Source: Verrucomicrobiota bacterium (GTDB lineage: Bacteria > Verrucomicrobiota > Verrucomicrobiia > Opitutales > Opitutaceae). Taken from it: DNA of 64,000 nt. Location: assembly GCA_016222805.1 (NCBI GenBank), contig JACRQG010000005.1, forward strand, positions 105,645-169,644, given 5' to 3'. Made by a program: the position numbers and the translations under genes. Position 1 is the stretch's first letter; every line of letters starts with the position of its first letter. Under the pieces are notes generated by a model. The model had not been told where the DNA came from and did not search any database. It saw only the letters and a program-made list of their open reading frames with translations. This document shows positions 8,503 to 17,542 of this stretch, piece by piece.

Positions 8503-10377
8503 ATGCACCTTCCCTCCGCCCTGTACCCGTTCCGCCACACTGGCGTCGCCGTCGCCTGGTTGCTCTTGCTGCTCCAACGCACGCCGGTGCTCCGACTGGC
8601 CTCCGGTTCGGGTGACTTGACCGCTCCGACCCGCATCGTGGTCCTGCTCCGCGGTCTCTTCACGACCGCCGCCTCGCTGGGCTCGGTCCACACGCTGGCA
8701 GGCGCGACGACGCTGACGACTTCGGTCTCCAGTCCCGCGTCCGCGACCGTCGGGGTGTCCTCGCAGATCGCCTTTGCCATCACCGGGTCCAAGAGTCCCG
8801 CGGCCTCCTGGACGGTCAGCGGTTCGGTGCCCCCGGGGATGACCTTCAGTGGTGGCGCGACCTCCGGTACGATCAATGTCTCCACCCTGATTCTCAGCGG
8901 CACTCCTACCACCGCCGGCAGCTACACCTTTTCGTTGCGAGGCTGGGAGAAGATCAACGCCGGCCCCGCGGGATCCATCACCTATTCCTACACGGTGAAC
9001 GTCGCCGCCGGCAGCGGCTCCCCCAATTCCGCTCCGGTCATCACCAGCCAACCCGTCAGCGTCACGGTTGCCGCAGGTGGTTCCGCCGCCTTCACCGTAG
9101 GCGCCACCGGTTCTCCGACACCTGGCTATCAATGGCGCAAGGACGGCGTCGCCATCAACGGCGCCACCACCGCCACTCTCAGCCTCACGGGCGTCCAGGC
9201 CGCCAACGCCGGCACTTACACGGTCGTGGTCTCCAACACCGCCGGCTCGCTCACCAGCGGCGCCGCCGTCCTGACCGTGACCCCGGCGACCTCCGCCGGC
9301 CCGGTCATCACGAGCCAGCCGGCTTCGCAGCACGTCACAGCCGGGACATCCGTCGCCTTCACCGTCGCCGCCACGGGCGCCGGCCTGACGTATCAATGGC
9401 TCAAGGACGGAACGGTCCTCGCCGGAGCCACCGGCGCGACACTCTCCCTCGGCAGCGCCACCGCTTCCGCGATGGGCTTCTACGCGGTGCGGGTCGGCGC
9501 CGCCGACGGCACGATCACCTCCTCGGTCGCCACGCTCACGGTACAGACCGGGGGCGCCAGCCGGTTGGTCAATGTCTCCACTCGCGGCTACGTGCCCGCC
9601 GGCGGGGCCCTGACCCCGGGTTTCGTGCTCCAGGGGACCGCCAGCAAGTCCGTCCTGATCCGCGCCGTCGGCCCCACCCTGGGGAGTTTTGGGGTCTCCG
9701 GCACGCTGCCCGATCCGGTGATGGAGGTCATCCCGCTTGGTCGGACCGTGGCCGTCGCCGCCAACGACGACTGGGGCGGGCTCAGCGCCCTGGCGACGGC
9801 GTTCGGGCGCGTCGGCGCCTTTCCCCTCGCCGCCGCCTCCTCCACCGACGCTTCGGTCGAGACGGCACTCCCCGCCACGGGCGCCAGCGGTTACACCGTT
9901 CGCATCACCGCCAAGAACCCCGCCGCCGCGGGCATCGCCCTGGCCGAGGTCTACGATGAGGAGGGCCTGGCGGCCGCCGTTCGCCTCGTCAATGTCTCCA
10001 CCAGCGGTTTCGTCGGAACGGGCGACCAGGCCCTGGTGCCGGGGTTTGTCATCGGCGGCACGGCGCCGAAACAACTGCTCATTCGCGCCGTCGGCCCGGG
10101 TTTGGCCCAGTTCGGGGTGTCCGAAACGCTGCCCGATCCCCAACTCTCCGTCGTCCCGCTCGGCAAGGATTTTACCGTTGCGGCAAACGACAACTGGGGC
10201 GGCAGCGCGACGCTGCAGGCGGCCTTCGCCTCCGCCGGGGCCTTCGCCCTTCCGAGTGGGAGCAACGATGCCGCCGTCCTGCTGCGGCTCCCGCCCGGCG
10301 GCTACACCGTGGTGGTCTCCGGCGCGGGCGGCCAGACCGGCACGGCGCTCGTCGAGGTCTACGACCTCGATCCGTAA
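8503..10377 (+). CDS. secreted Ig-domain protein with two C-terminal ~130-residue repeats
   Basis: About 624 residues from the ATG at 8503. Order: a hydrophobic, possibly signal, segment (roughly residues 45-68, ending near LAGA); a putative-Ig-like domain (about 70-166); two I-set-like Ig domains (about 179-261 and 267-348, each with YQW.KDG); and two copies (about 353-488 and 493-624) of a repeat that opens RLVNVST, has PGFV..GT..K.LIRAVGP.L and ends VEVYD. The same repeat ends the 1598-residue protein downstream. Such proteins are secreted adhesive or structural proteins; no enzyme motif is visible. The start is uncertain: GTG at 8419, ATG at 8503 and GTG at 8638 are all possible, and the last gives the most normal signal peptide. 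Confidence 0.75.
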   Translation: MHLPSALYPFRHTGVAVAWLLLLLQRTPVLRLASGSGDLTAPTRIVVLLRGLFTTAASLGSVHTLAGATTLTTSVSSPASATVGVSSQIAFAITGSKSPAASWTVSGSVPPGMTFSGGATSGTINVSTLILSGTPTTAGSYTFSLRGWEKINAGPAGSITYSYTVNVAAGSGSPNSAPVITSQPVSVTVAAGGSAAFTVGATGSPTPGYQWRKDGVAINGATTATLSLTGVQAANAGTYTVVVSNTAGSLTSGAAVLTVTPATSAGPVITSQPASQHVTAGTSVAFTVAATGAGLTYQWLKDGTVLAGATGATLSLGSATASAMGFYAVRVGAADGTITSSVATLTVQTGGASRLVNVSTRGYVPAGGALTPGFVLQGTASKSVLIRAVGPTLGSFGVSGTLPDPVMEVIPLGRTVAVAANDDWGGLSALATAFGRVGAFPLAAASSTDASVETALPATGASGYTVRITAKNPAAAGIALAEVYDEEGLAAAVRLVNVSTSGFVGTGDQALVPGFVIGGTAPKQLLIRAVGPGLAQFGVSETLPDPQLSVVPLGKDFTVAANDNWGGSATLQAAFASAGAFALPSGSNDAAVLLRLPPGGYTVVVSGAGGQTGTALVEVYDLDP

Positions 10378-10643
10378 GACCTCCCTTCCGGGCCCGCAGT
10401 GGCCTTCGCGGCGGTGCTCCCACGCTCCGCTCCGCGACGAGGTCGTCGCGGCTACATGAATGCGGTTTTCAACGACTCCGATTGCATCGTTCCGGCCCAC
10501 GAGGAGGTCGTTTGGAAACTGGTTTTCGAAGGGTCCGCTCTGGAGCGGCGTGTCGCATCGGCGACGGGGTTTGGCTTCCTGGCTTTCGTGGGGGTGACAT
10601 CATCGATCCAGTTCCAACCGTCGTGGGACGATTCTGCGGCGAA

Positions 10644-10730
10644 GGTAGGGCGCGGACTCCGCTCCGCGCCTTGACAGCCGTCAGCCGAGCCGACCGGAGC
10701 TGCGGCGGCGATGGGACTCGCCGCCCTACC
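10644..10730. repeat. 87-base element with 9-base terminal inverted repeats
   Basis: GGTAGGGCG at 10644-10652 is matched by CGCCCTACC at 10722-10730. Inside are smaller palindromes (CGCGGA..TCCGCG and GGCGA..TCGCC). It looks like a REP or MITE-type non-autonomous element; no transposase is in the window. Confidence 0.5.
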
Positions 10731-10803
10731 CGAGACCCCGCCTTGGATTGCGGCCTCAGGCCGCGGTGGGATGGAGGCAGACTCGCAGCGGCGTCCTCCT
10801 CGC

Positions 10804-10828
10804 GCGGGGCGGGGTCGCCCCGCCTACC
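10804..10828. repeat. copy of the GCGGGGCGA..TCGCCCCGCCTAC palindromic repeat
   Basis: A GC-rich palindrome ending in GCCTACC. The same core occurs five to six times in tandem at 32515-32712 and twice in inverted orientation at 42590-42665, so it is a dispersed repeat family of this genome. Confidence 0.5.
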
Positions 10829-10852
10829 GGTCGCCGCGAGGAGGTGTGATTC

Positions 10853-12529
10853 CTACCGCGCGGCCGCAATCTCCGGGTGCTGCAGCAGGAAGGTCCGGCG
10901 CTGTTCGGCAAAGGTCTTCAGGCTCCGCGGATCGTCGCCGAGGCTGGAGGCGAACTCCTCGTAGCGATCGAGCTTCCGCGTGTCCCGCTTCACGTCGGCG
11001 TCAATGAGATCATGATACGCCTGCGCCACCGGGCCGAGCACCTTCCAGTCGAGCCACTTCTCCGCGATGTCCCGCACATAACCGAGATAGCGCGCCCGCA
11101 GCGCCGGTACCGCGAGCAGCTTCGCCGCCAGCGCCGCATTGGGGTTGTTCAGCGGGGCCAGGGGATCGAGATTCGGTCCGCCGCCACGCACGCCGCCAAA
11201 TCCGCCGCGTCCGGCCGGCGGAGTCCCCGGACCCGGACCTCCGGCCCCGCCGCCCTCGCGTCCGGCTGGGCCGAAACCCACCGCGCCCTCGGGGGGCCGC
11301 GGGCCCCGGCCCCCGCGAGGACCGCCCCGCCCACCCGGGCCGCCGCCGTTGCTGAAGGCTTCGTTCATGTCATGCGGCACGAGGTGCAGCCGCCCCCCGA
11401 CGTCCTCGCCGATCGAGTAGTCGCTGGTCCGCGTCCAGTAGCCGTCGCCATTCACCAGCGCGACATCGAGCGCCAGGAAGCGCAGGGCACCGTCGACGTC
11501 GAAATGCGGTGCCAGCGCCGCCGCGAGTTGATCGGGTGCGGTCTCCTCGAGCAACCGGCAGACCCGAATCAACTTCGCCCACGACGCCGGTTCGTCCTTC
11601 GACTTGATTTCGTAGGTTCGACGATACGCCGCCGCGTCCTCGCCCAGGTAGGCCATCCCGCCCCTCCCTCCCGGGCTGCCGGGCACCTTCCAGCGCGCCC
11701 CCTTGATCGAACCGAAGTTCGCCTTGAGAAAGTCCTTGTTGAACTGCTCCGCGCTGGCGTACACGCCCCAGTTCTCGCCGTTGATCACCGTGCGCACGAA
11801 GTTCACGCGCGGCGCCGGCAGGTACTGCCGTGCAATGTGGCTGAACAGCGCCGCCCGGAGGAACGAGGGATCCTCGTGGGAATTGAGCAGGTTCAGCGTC
11901 CGGAAACCCAGGAGCGCCTGGTCCTCGTGGGCGTAGTCGATCGAGAGGTTGAGCGACCGCTTGTAGCCCGTCGGCACCATCATGTACGAGGACATGCCGC
12001 GGAAGCGCACCCCGACGTCGCGATACGTCCGGCCGTCCACCCGCAGAGTCGCGGGCACGTCGACATCGGTACCGTGGAAGTCCTCGAGTTCACGTTCCCA
12101 GTCGCTGTCGTCAAACTCGAGGAACAGCGTGCGCAGCACGCCGGGCCCGTACAGCGGCTCGTTCGTGAACGTCGCGACCTCCGCGGCGACAATCTTCTCG
12201 CCGGTCTCCGGCGGAGTCGACGTCCGCCCGCCCCGCCCCGGGGGACCGCCCGGTCCGCGCCCGCCGAAGCCCCGCGGGTTGCCCGCCCGTTCCTGCTGAA
12301 GAAAGTCGCGCGCCGCCGCGCGCTCCGTCGCGTCGAGGCGTTTGTTCCCGTCGCGATCGAACTGCGCCAGGATCTTGCGATCCTCGCGCATCGGCGGCCC
12401 GAAGCCGCGCCCGGGTCCGCCCGGGAATCCCATGCCAGGAGGAGGGAATTCCGGTTGGCCCGAGACCGAGAGCGGGCCCGCCGCGGCAAGGAGGACAGTG
12501 GTGAAAATCGAAGGGAGGGAGGGTTTCAT
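10853..12529 (-). CDS. secreted CotH-family protein kinase with EF-hand-like motif
   Basis: A 558-residue protein with a signal peptide (about residues 1-24). A single EF-hand-like loop, DRDGNKRLDATE (58-69), is followed by a Gly/Pro/Arg-rich linker and a CotH kinase domain from about residue 125: a Lys-bearing strand (GYKRSLNLSID, K190), E-x-F around 261-263 and the acidic HDMN motif (386-389). CotH proteins are atypical kinases that phosphorylate proteins, first described on spore coat. A second Gly/Arg/Pro-rich insertion of about 60 residues follows HDMN. It diverges from the giant lamin-tail/CotH gene, 203 bases apart. Kinase activity is inferred from the family. Confidence 0.82.
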   Translation of the reverse strand: MKPSLPSIFTTVLLAAAGPLSVSGQPEFPPPGMGFPGGPGRGFGPPMREDRKILAQFDRDGNKRLDATERAAARDFLQQERAGNPRGFGGRGPGGPPGRGGRTSTPPETGEKIVAAEVATFTNEPLYGPGVLRTLFLEFDDSDWERELEDFHGTDVDVPATLRVDGRTYRDVGVRFRGMSSYMMVPTGYKRSLNLSIDYAHEDQALLGFRTLNLLNSHEDPSFLRAALFSHIARQYLPAPRVNFVRTVINGENWGVYASAEQFNKDFLKANFGSIKGARWKVPGSPGGRGGMAYLGEDAAAYRRTYEIKSKDEPASWAKLIRVCRLLEETAPDQLAAALAPHFDVDGALRFLALDVALVNGDGYWTRTSDYSIGEDVGGRLHLVPHDMNEAFSNGGGPGGRGGPRGGRGPRPPEGAVGFGPAGREGGGAGGPGPGTPPAGRGGFGGVRGGGPNLDPLAPLNNPNAALAAKLLAVPALRARYLGYVRDIAEKWLDWKVLGPVAQAYHDLIDADVKRDTRKLDRYEEFASSLGDDPRSLKTFAEQRRTFLLQHPEIAAAR

Positions 12530-12732
12530 GGTTCTGACGTTCCCGGACGGGACGCGCGCCGCGCGAGAAAGTCTCTACCCATCCTTCATCGCACGAGCGC
12601 GGTCGGGCAACACCGCGGCGCGCGCAGGTTCGTCCCGGCCCCCGCCGCCTTGGTCCCGGTCCGCCACGCCTTGGTCACAATCTGGAGACCTTTTTTTTCG
12701 CGGGGAGTCCTATCACGGCACTTCCGATTTCC

Positions 12733-15700
12733 ATGGCACGCCGTTCCTTCTTCCGTTCCCTCGCGCTGGCCTCATTCCTCGGCCTGGCACCCGCACTCCC
12801 CGCCGCCCCGGTGATCAACGAGATCATGTACCGGCCCGGATCGGGGTATCCGGAAAACACCTCCCTCGAGTTCATCGAGATTCACAATCCGGAGGCCGCT
12901 CCTGTCGACCTTTCCGGCTGGGCCCTCACCAAAGGGGCCGACTTCACCTTTCCCGCCGGCACGACGCTTCCCGCCGGAGGATATCTCGTGGTCGCCGCCA
13001 ACCCCTCCGCCCTCAAGGCCGCCAGCGCGGCCGCGGCGGCGGCCACGGTCCTCGGACCATGGAAAACCGGCGCCCGGCTCGCGAATAACGGCGAGACCGT
13101 GACGCTCGCCCGACCCGGGACGACCGCCGGCGCCTGGACCACGGTCGACTCCGTCGACTACGCCAACGAAGGCGACTGGGCCACCCGCACCCGCGATTCC
13201 CTCGGGGGCTGGTCCTGGGCCAGCACCGCCGATGGTGGCGGTTCCTCCCTCGAGCGGCGCAATCCCGCGTTGACGAAGAACACCGGCCAGAACTGGGGTC
13301 CCTCCGCCGCCAGCGGAGGCACGCCGGGCGCGGCGAACTCGCTCCGCACTTCCAATGTCGCGCCGCTCATCACCGGCGTGAAACACGTCCCCGCGGTGCC
13401 CCGGAGCACGGATCCCGTGACGATTTCCGCCAACCTCACCGATGAAAGCCCGATGAGCGCCCTCACCGCCACGCTCTACTGGCGGGATGCCACCTCCGCC
13501 GCGCCCGGCGCCTTTCAGTCGGTCGCCATGACCGCCAACGCCTCGGGCGCCTTCTCCGCCACCCTTCCGCCGCTCGCGGACAAGTCCATCGTGGAGTTTT
13601 ACGTGGCCGCCAGCGACGGCACCCAGGCACGGACCTGGCCCGCGCCCACCAGCGAGGGACAGAACGCCAATTGTGCCTACCAGGTCGACAACGAGGTCAT
13701 CGCCGGCCCGGCTCCGGCCTACCGACTCATCCTCACCGGCGCCGAGAACGCCGCCTTCAATACCTACACCGCAAGCGGCGGCCCCACCGGTGCGCTTCCC
13801 GGTCGCCCGGGAGGCGGAGCCGTCGGGGGCGGCGCCATCGGTGATCGACAGTTCCACTTCACCCTCGTGGCCGCCCGTGGCGACGACACCACCATCCGCT
13901 ACCTCGCCTCGATGCGGGTCCGCGGCAACAGCAGCCGCCAGTACACGATCAAGCCCCTGCGCATTTCCCTGCCGACCGACGACCGCTGGGATGGGGTGAG
14001 TGACTTCATGATCAACCCGCGCGGCGCGCCGGTGCAGTTTCTCGCCATGCGCGCCCAGCGCGCCGCCGGTCTCGTCGCCGCCGACGCCTCCCCCATCGAG
14101 GTGCGTCGCAATGGCGTCGAGTACACGGTAACGACCGGAACGACCGCGGATCACGGCCAACTCGTCCGCATCGAGGAGCTCAACGGGGACTACCTGGACA
14201 ACCACTTCCCGCTCGCGGTCGACGCGCAGCTCTACCGGAAGGTCTCCATCTCGGGCTGGTCGTACGCCTCCGCCACCGCCCCCGCCAATCCGGACCTCAC
14301 CTGGAGCGGCTGGTCCAAGCAGAGCGCCAGCGCCGCCAACGACTGGTCCGACGTGATGAACTTTTCCAAGGTATGGCAGGAGACCGCGGCCGCGCACTTC
14401 ACCGGCGCCACCGCGGGCAACGTCGCCGCCGGCACCTGGGATGGCGCACCGTTCTCGGACACTGAGGTCGCCACGCTCTCCACCGTCGTCGACCTCGACT
14501 ACCTCGCCCGCTGGCTCGCGGTGATGATCATCATGCCCAACGGCGAGGAGAACCTCTCCACCGGCGAGGACGACGACTACGCCGCCGCCTTCGTGAGCGA
14601 TGGCACGCACCGTCGTTTCATTCCACTGCCGCACGACATGGACACCACCTTTGGGCAGGGAGAGGTCACCGTCGCGGCCACGGCCCGGGGGCTCTATGAC
14701 ATGACCGAGACCTTCACGCAGACCTCCGCCGGCGGCTTTGCCGACACCCTGATGAAGCCCCTCCTGCCGCTTCTCGGGGACAGCACCCGGCCCGGAAACG
14801 CCGCTTTTCGCCAGAGGTACCTCACGGCTCTGCGCGAACTGCTCGGTTCGGTCTTCGACGCCGACACCACCACCAGCTCCACCCCGCCCTTCCATCAGTT
14901 CGTCGACGCCCACCTCGGCACCTGGGCCCCGGAGAACTACCGCAGCCAGATCAAGAACTTCATGACCCAGCGGCAGGCCTTCCTGCTCGGCAAGATTGGT
15001 GCGGCCAAGATCACGCCTGCCACCGCCTCCAGCACCGCCGCCCAGGCCGCCGCCGCCACCCCGGTCCTGCGGATCAACGAGGTGCTCGCGGTGAACACGA
15101 AGACTGCAAACTCCGGCACCTACCCGGATCTCATCGAGCTCCACAACAGCGGCACCACCGCCATTGACCTCGCGGGCAAGAGCCTCTCCGACGACCCGGC
15201 CACTCCCCGCAAGTACACCTTCCCGAGCGGCACCACCCTGCCCGCCGGCGGCTACCTCGTGGTCTACGCCGACACCGACACGACCACCCCGGGCCTGCAC
15301 ACGGGCTTCGCCCTCGACGCCGAGGGGGACCGCGTCCTGCTCTACGACACCACCGCCGCGGGCGGCGCGTTGCTGGATTCCATCGCTTTCGGGTATCAGA
15401 TTCCCGACTACTCCCTCTCCCGCACCGGCACGGGTGGCGATACCTGGGCGCTGACCGTCCCGACCGCCGGCGCCGCCAATGGCGCCGCCGCCCCGCTCGG
15501 TTCCCTCGCCGCCGTGAAGATCAACGAGTGGGCCGGTCGCGTGACCTTCCGGGTCGATCACGACTTCGTGGAACTTCATAACTCCGCCGCGCAACCCGTC
15601 GCGCTCGGGGGCGTCCGCCTGACGGACGACGCCACCAACTACCCGAGCCGCTTCGCGTTTCCCGCGCTCAGCTACCTGGCGCCCGGCGGATTCCTCTCCC

Positions 15701-17529
15701 TGTTCGGCGCCGACCTGCCTTTCGGTCTCGACGGCGACTTCGACACCCTCTGGCTGCTCGGCGAGAATGGAGCGGCAATCGACCAGGTCGCGTTCATCGC
15801 CCAGCCCGCCGATCACTCCACCGGCCGCAGTCCGGACGGCGCCGCGAGCCTCGCGGACTTCGGCGTCCCCACGCCGGGCCTGCCCAACGCCACCGCCCTG
15901 CCCGCCGCGTACCGCGCGCTGCTCGACCACCTGCGGATCACGGAGATCATGTACCAACCCGTCGCGGCCGCCTCGGCCGGGGATTACGAGTACATCGAAC
16001 TCCAGAATACCGGCACCGCGACGCTCGACCTGGCAGGCGTCCGCTTCAGCAACGGACTCGACTACACGTTTCCCGCCGGCGTGACCCTCGCTCCCGGCGC
16101 CTACCTCGTGGTTGCCAAGAACCGCACCGCCTTTGCGTCGCGCTACCCGTCCGCCATGGCGGCCCTGGCCCCCGGTCAGTTCAGCGGGGCGCTCGACAAC
16201 AGCGGTGAGAACCTCGCCCTCACCCTGCCCGCCCCGTGGTACGTGCACATCCTGAAGTTCCGCTACGAGTCCACGTGGTCGGCGCTCGCTTCCGGGAGCG
16301 GCCACTCGCTTGTGGTGCGCGATTCGTCCGCGACCGCGGCGTGGGACTGGGGCAGGGAGGCGACGTGGCGCGCCTCGACCACCGCCAACGGCAACCCGGG
16401 GGCGGCCGACGCCGGAGGAGCTTCCATTGCCATGGCCCAATCCGCCACCCTCGCCAGCATCGCAGGGAACGCGACCACCCTGGCGGTCCGGGTCGCCGCC
16501 GAAGGTGCCGTCACCTACCAGTGGCAGGTGTTGAGCGGCGGCCAGTGGGTCAACGTCGCCGGGGCAACTGCCGCCTCCTACACCATCCCGAGCACCCAGG
16601 CCTTTGACGCCGGCACCTATCGCGTGCTGGTCACCGTCGCCGGCAACACCATTGCGAGCGATGCGACCACCCTCACCGTCACGCCGGCGGTCACCACGGG
16701 GGCGCGTCTCGTCAACCTGGCAACCCGCGCGCAGTCCCTGACCGGTGCCAACGCCCTCGTGCCGGGTTTTGTCATCTCGGGCACCGGCACCAAGCGCCTG
16801 TTGATCCGCAACGTCGGCCCCACCCTGGCGACCTTCGGGGTCACCGGTGCGCTCGCGGATCCGCAGGTCACGCTGCAGCGCTACGACGCAACCTCCGGCG
16901 GCTACACCACGGTCGCGGCCAACGACAATTGGGGCACCACGTCCGGCCTCGCGAACCTCACCACCGCCACCGCCTCCCTCGGCGCCTTCGCTCTCGCCGC
17001 GGGCAGCGCCGACTCCGCCCTGCTGGTCGATCTCGCCCCCGGGCAGTACACCGCCCTCGCCGGCGGGGCCAACGGATCCACCGGAGTCGCCCTGGTTGAG
17101 CTCTACGACGCTGACACGACCACCCCCACGGCCCGGCTGAGCAACATCGCCACCCGGGGTTACGTCGGGTCCGGCACCGACATCATCGCCGCCGGCTTCG
17201 TGATCTCCGGGAACGGGGCGCGCAATGTCCTCGTGCGCGCCATCGGTCCCACCCTCGCCGCCTTCGGCCTCACCGGCGTGCTCGCCGACCCGCAGCTCGC
17301 CATCTACCGCGGCACCGAGGTCATCCTCGCGAATGACGACTGGTCGGGCGGCTCCACCGCCGCACTCACCGCGGCCACGGCCGCCCAGCTCGGGGCTTTC
17401 GCCCTGCCCACCGGCAGCAAGGACGCCGCGTTCGTCGTCACCCTGCCGGCCGGGGCCTACACGGTGCAGGTCCGCGGCGCCGGCACCTCGGCCGGCCTCG
17501 CCCTGGTCGAGATCTACGAGGTCCCCTGA
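12733..17529 (+). CDS. giant secreted lamin-tail/CotH kinase multidomain protein
   Basis: 1598 residues with a signal peptide (1-24, ending LPAAP). Order: lamin-tail domain 1 (about 26-150, INEIMYRP..FIEIHN); CotH kinase domain (about 328-750) with a Lys strand (YTIKPLRISL) and the HDMD motif at 634-637; lamin-tail domains 2 (about 777-906), 3 (927-1040) and 4 (1067-1220), each opening with IN/ITE and an ELHN/ELQN strand; an Ig-like domain (1234-1317); and two ~130-residue repeats (1325-1461, 1467-1598) shared with the protein at 8503. It is probably an extracellular phosphotransferase with adhesive modules. The VTC polymerase gene begins 13 bases after its stop, so it heads a probable operon. 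The long antisense open frame over this gene is a composition artefact. Confidence 0.85.
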   Translation: MARRSFFRSLALASFLGLAPALPAAPVINEIMYRPGSGYPENTSLEFIEIHNPEAAPVDLSGWALTKGADFTFPAGTTLPAGGYLVVAANPSALKAASAAAAAATVLGPWKTGARLANNGETVTLARPGTTAGAWTTVDSVDYANEGDWATRTRDSLGGWSWASTADGGGSSLERRNPALTKNTGQNWGPSAASGGTPGAANSLRTSNVAPLITGVKHVPAVPRSTDPVTISANLTDESPMSALTATLYWRDATSAAPGAFQSVAMTANASGAFSATLPPLADKSIVEFYVAASDGTQARTWPAPTSEGQNANCAYQVDNEVIAGPAPAYRLILTGAENAAFNTYTASGGPTGALPGRPGGGAVGGGAIGDRQFHFTLVAARGDDTTIRYLASMRVRGNSSRQYTIKPLRISLPTDDRWDGVSDFMINPRGAPVQFLAMRAQRAAGLVAADASPIEVRRNGVEYTVTTGTTADHGQLVRIEELNGDYLDNHFPLAVDAQLYRKVSISGWSYASATAPANPDLTWSGWSKQSASAANDWSDVMNFSKVWQETAAAHFTGATAGNVAAGTWDGAPFSDTEVATLSTVVDLDYLARWLAVMIIMPNGEENLSTGEDDDYAAAFVSDGTHRRFIPLPHDMDTTFGQGEVTVAATARGLYDMTETFTQTSAGGFADTLMKPLLPLLGDSTRPGNAAFRQRYLTALRELLGSVFDADTTTSSTPPFHQFVDAHLGTWAPENYRSQIKNFMTQRQAFLLGKIGAAKITPATASSTAAQAAAATPVLRINEVLAVNTKTANSGTYPDLIELHNSGTTAIDLAGKSLSDDPATPRKYTFPSGTTLPAGGYLVVYADTDTTTPGLHTGFALDAEGDRVLLYDTTAAGGALLDSIAFGYQIPDYSLSRTGTGGDTWALTVPTAGAANGAAAPLGSLAAVKINEWAGRVTFRVDHDFVELHNSAAQPVALGGVRLTDDATNYPSRFAFPALSYLAPGGFLSLFGADLPFGLDGDFDTLWLLGENGAAIDQVAFIAQPADHSTGRSPDGAASLADFGVPTPGLPNATALPAAYRALLDHLRITEIMYQPVAAASAGDYEYIELQNTGTATLDLAGVRFSNGLDYTFPAGVTLAPGAYLVVAKNRTAFASRYPSAMAALAPGQFSGALDNSGENLALTLPAPWYVHILKFRYESTWSALASGSGHSLVVRDSSATAAWDWGREATWRASTTANGNPGAADAGGASIAMAQSATLASIAGNATTLAVRVAAEGAVTYQWQVLSGGQWVNVAGATAASYTIPSTQAFDAGTYRVLVTVAGNTIASDATTLTVTPAVTTGARLVNLATRAQSLTGANALVPGFVISGTGTKRLLIRNVGPTLATFGVTGALADPQVTLQRYDATSGGYTTVAANDNWGTTSGLANLTTATASLGAFALAAGSADSALLVDLAPGQYTALAGGANGSTGVALVELYDADTTTPTARLSNIATRGYVGSGTDIIAAGFVISGNGARNVLVRAIGPTLAAFGLTGVLADPQLAIYRGTEVILANDDWSGGSTAALTAATAAQLGAFALPTGSKDAAFVVTLPAGAYTVQVRGAGTSAGLALVEIYEVP

Positions 17530-17542
17530 ACCCCGCGCGCCC

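Larger units (their letters stand above)
10378..10852. other. 475-base intergenic stretch rich in short inverted repeats
   Basis: No supported gene between the Ig-domain gene (+) and the convergent CotH gene (-). The open frames here are short and built from palindromes. It contains the 87-base inverted-repeat-bounded element at 10644-10730 and a copy of the GCGGGGCG..TCGCCCCGCCTACC palindrome at 10804-10828. Confidence 0.6.

Noticed and set aside
12691-12698. T-run as an intrinsic terminator of the CotH gene region
   Set aside because: No stable stem precedes the eight T residues, and the flanking genes diverge, so no transcript should end there.
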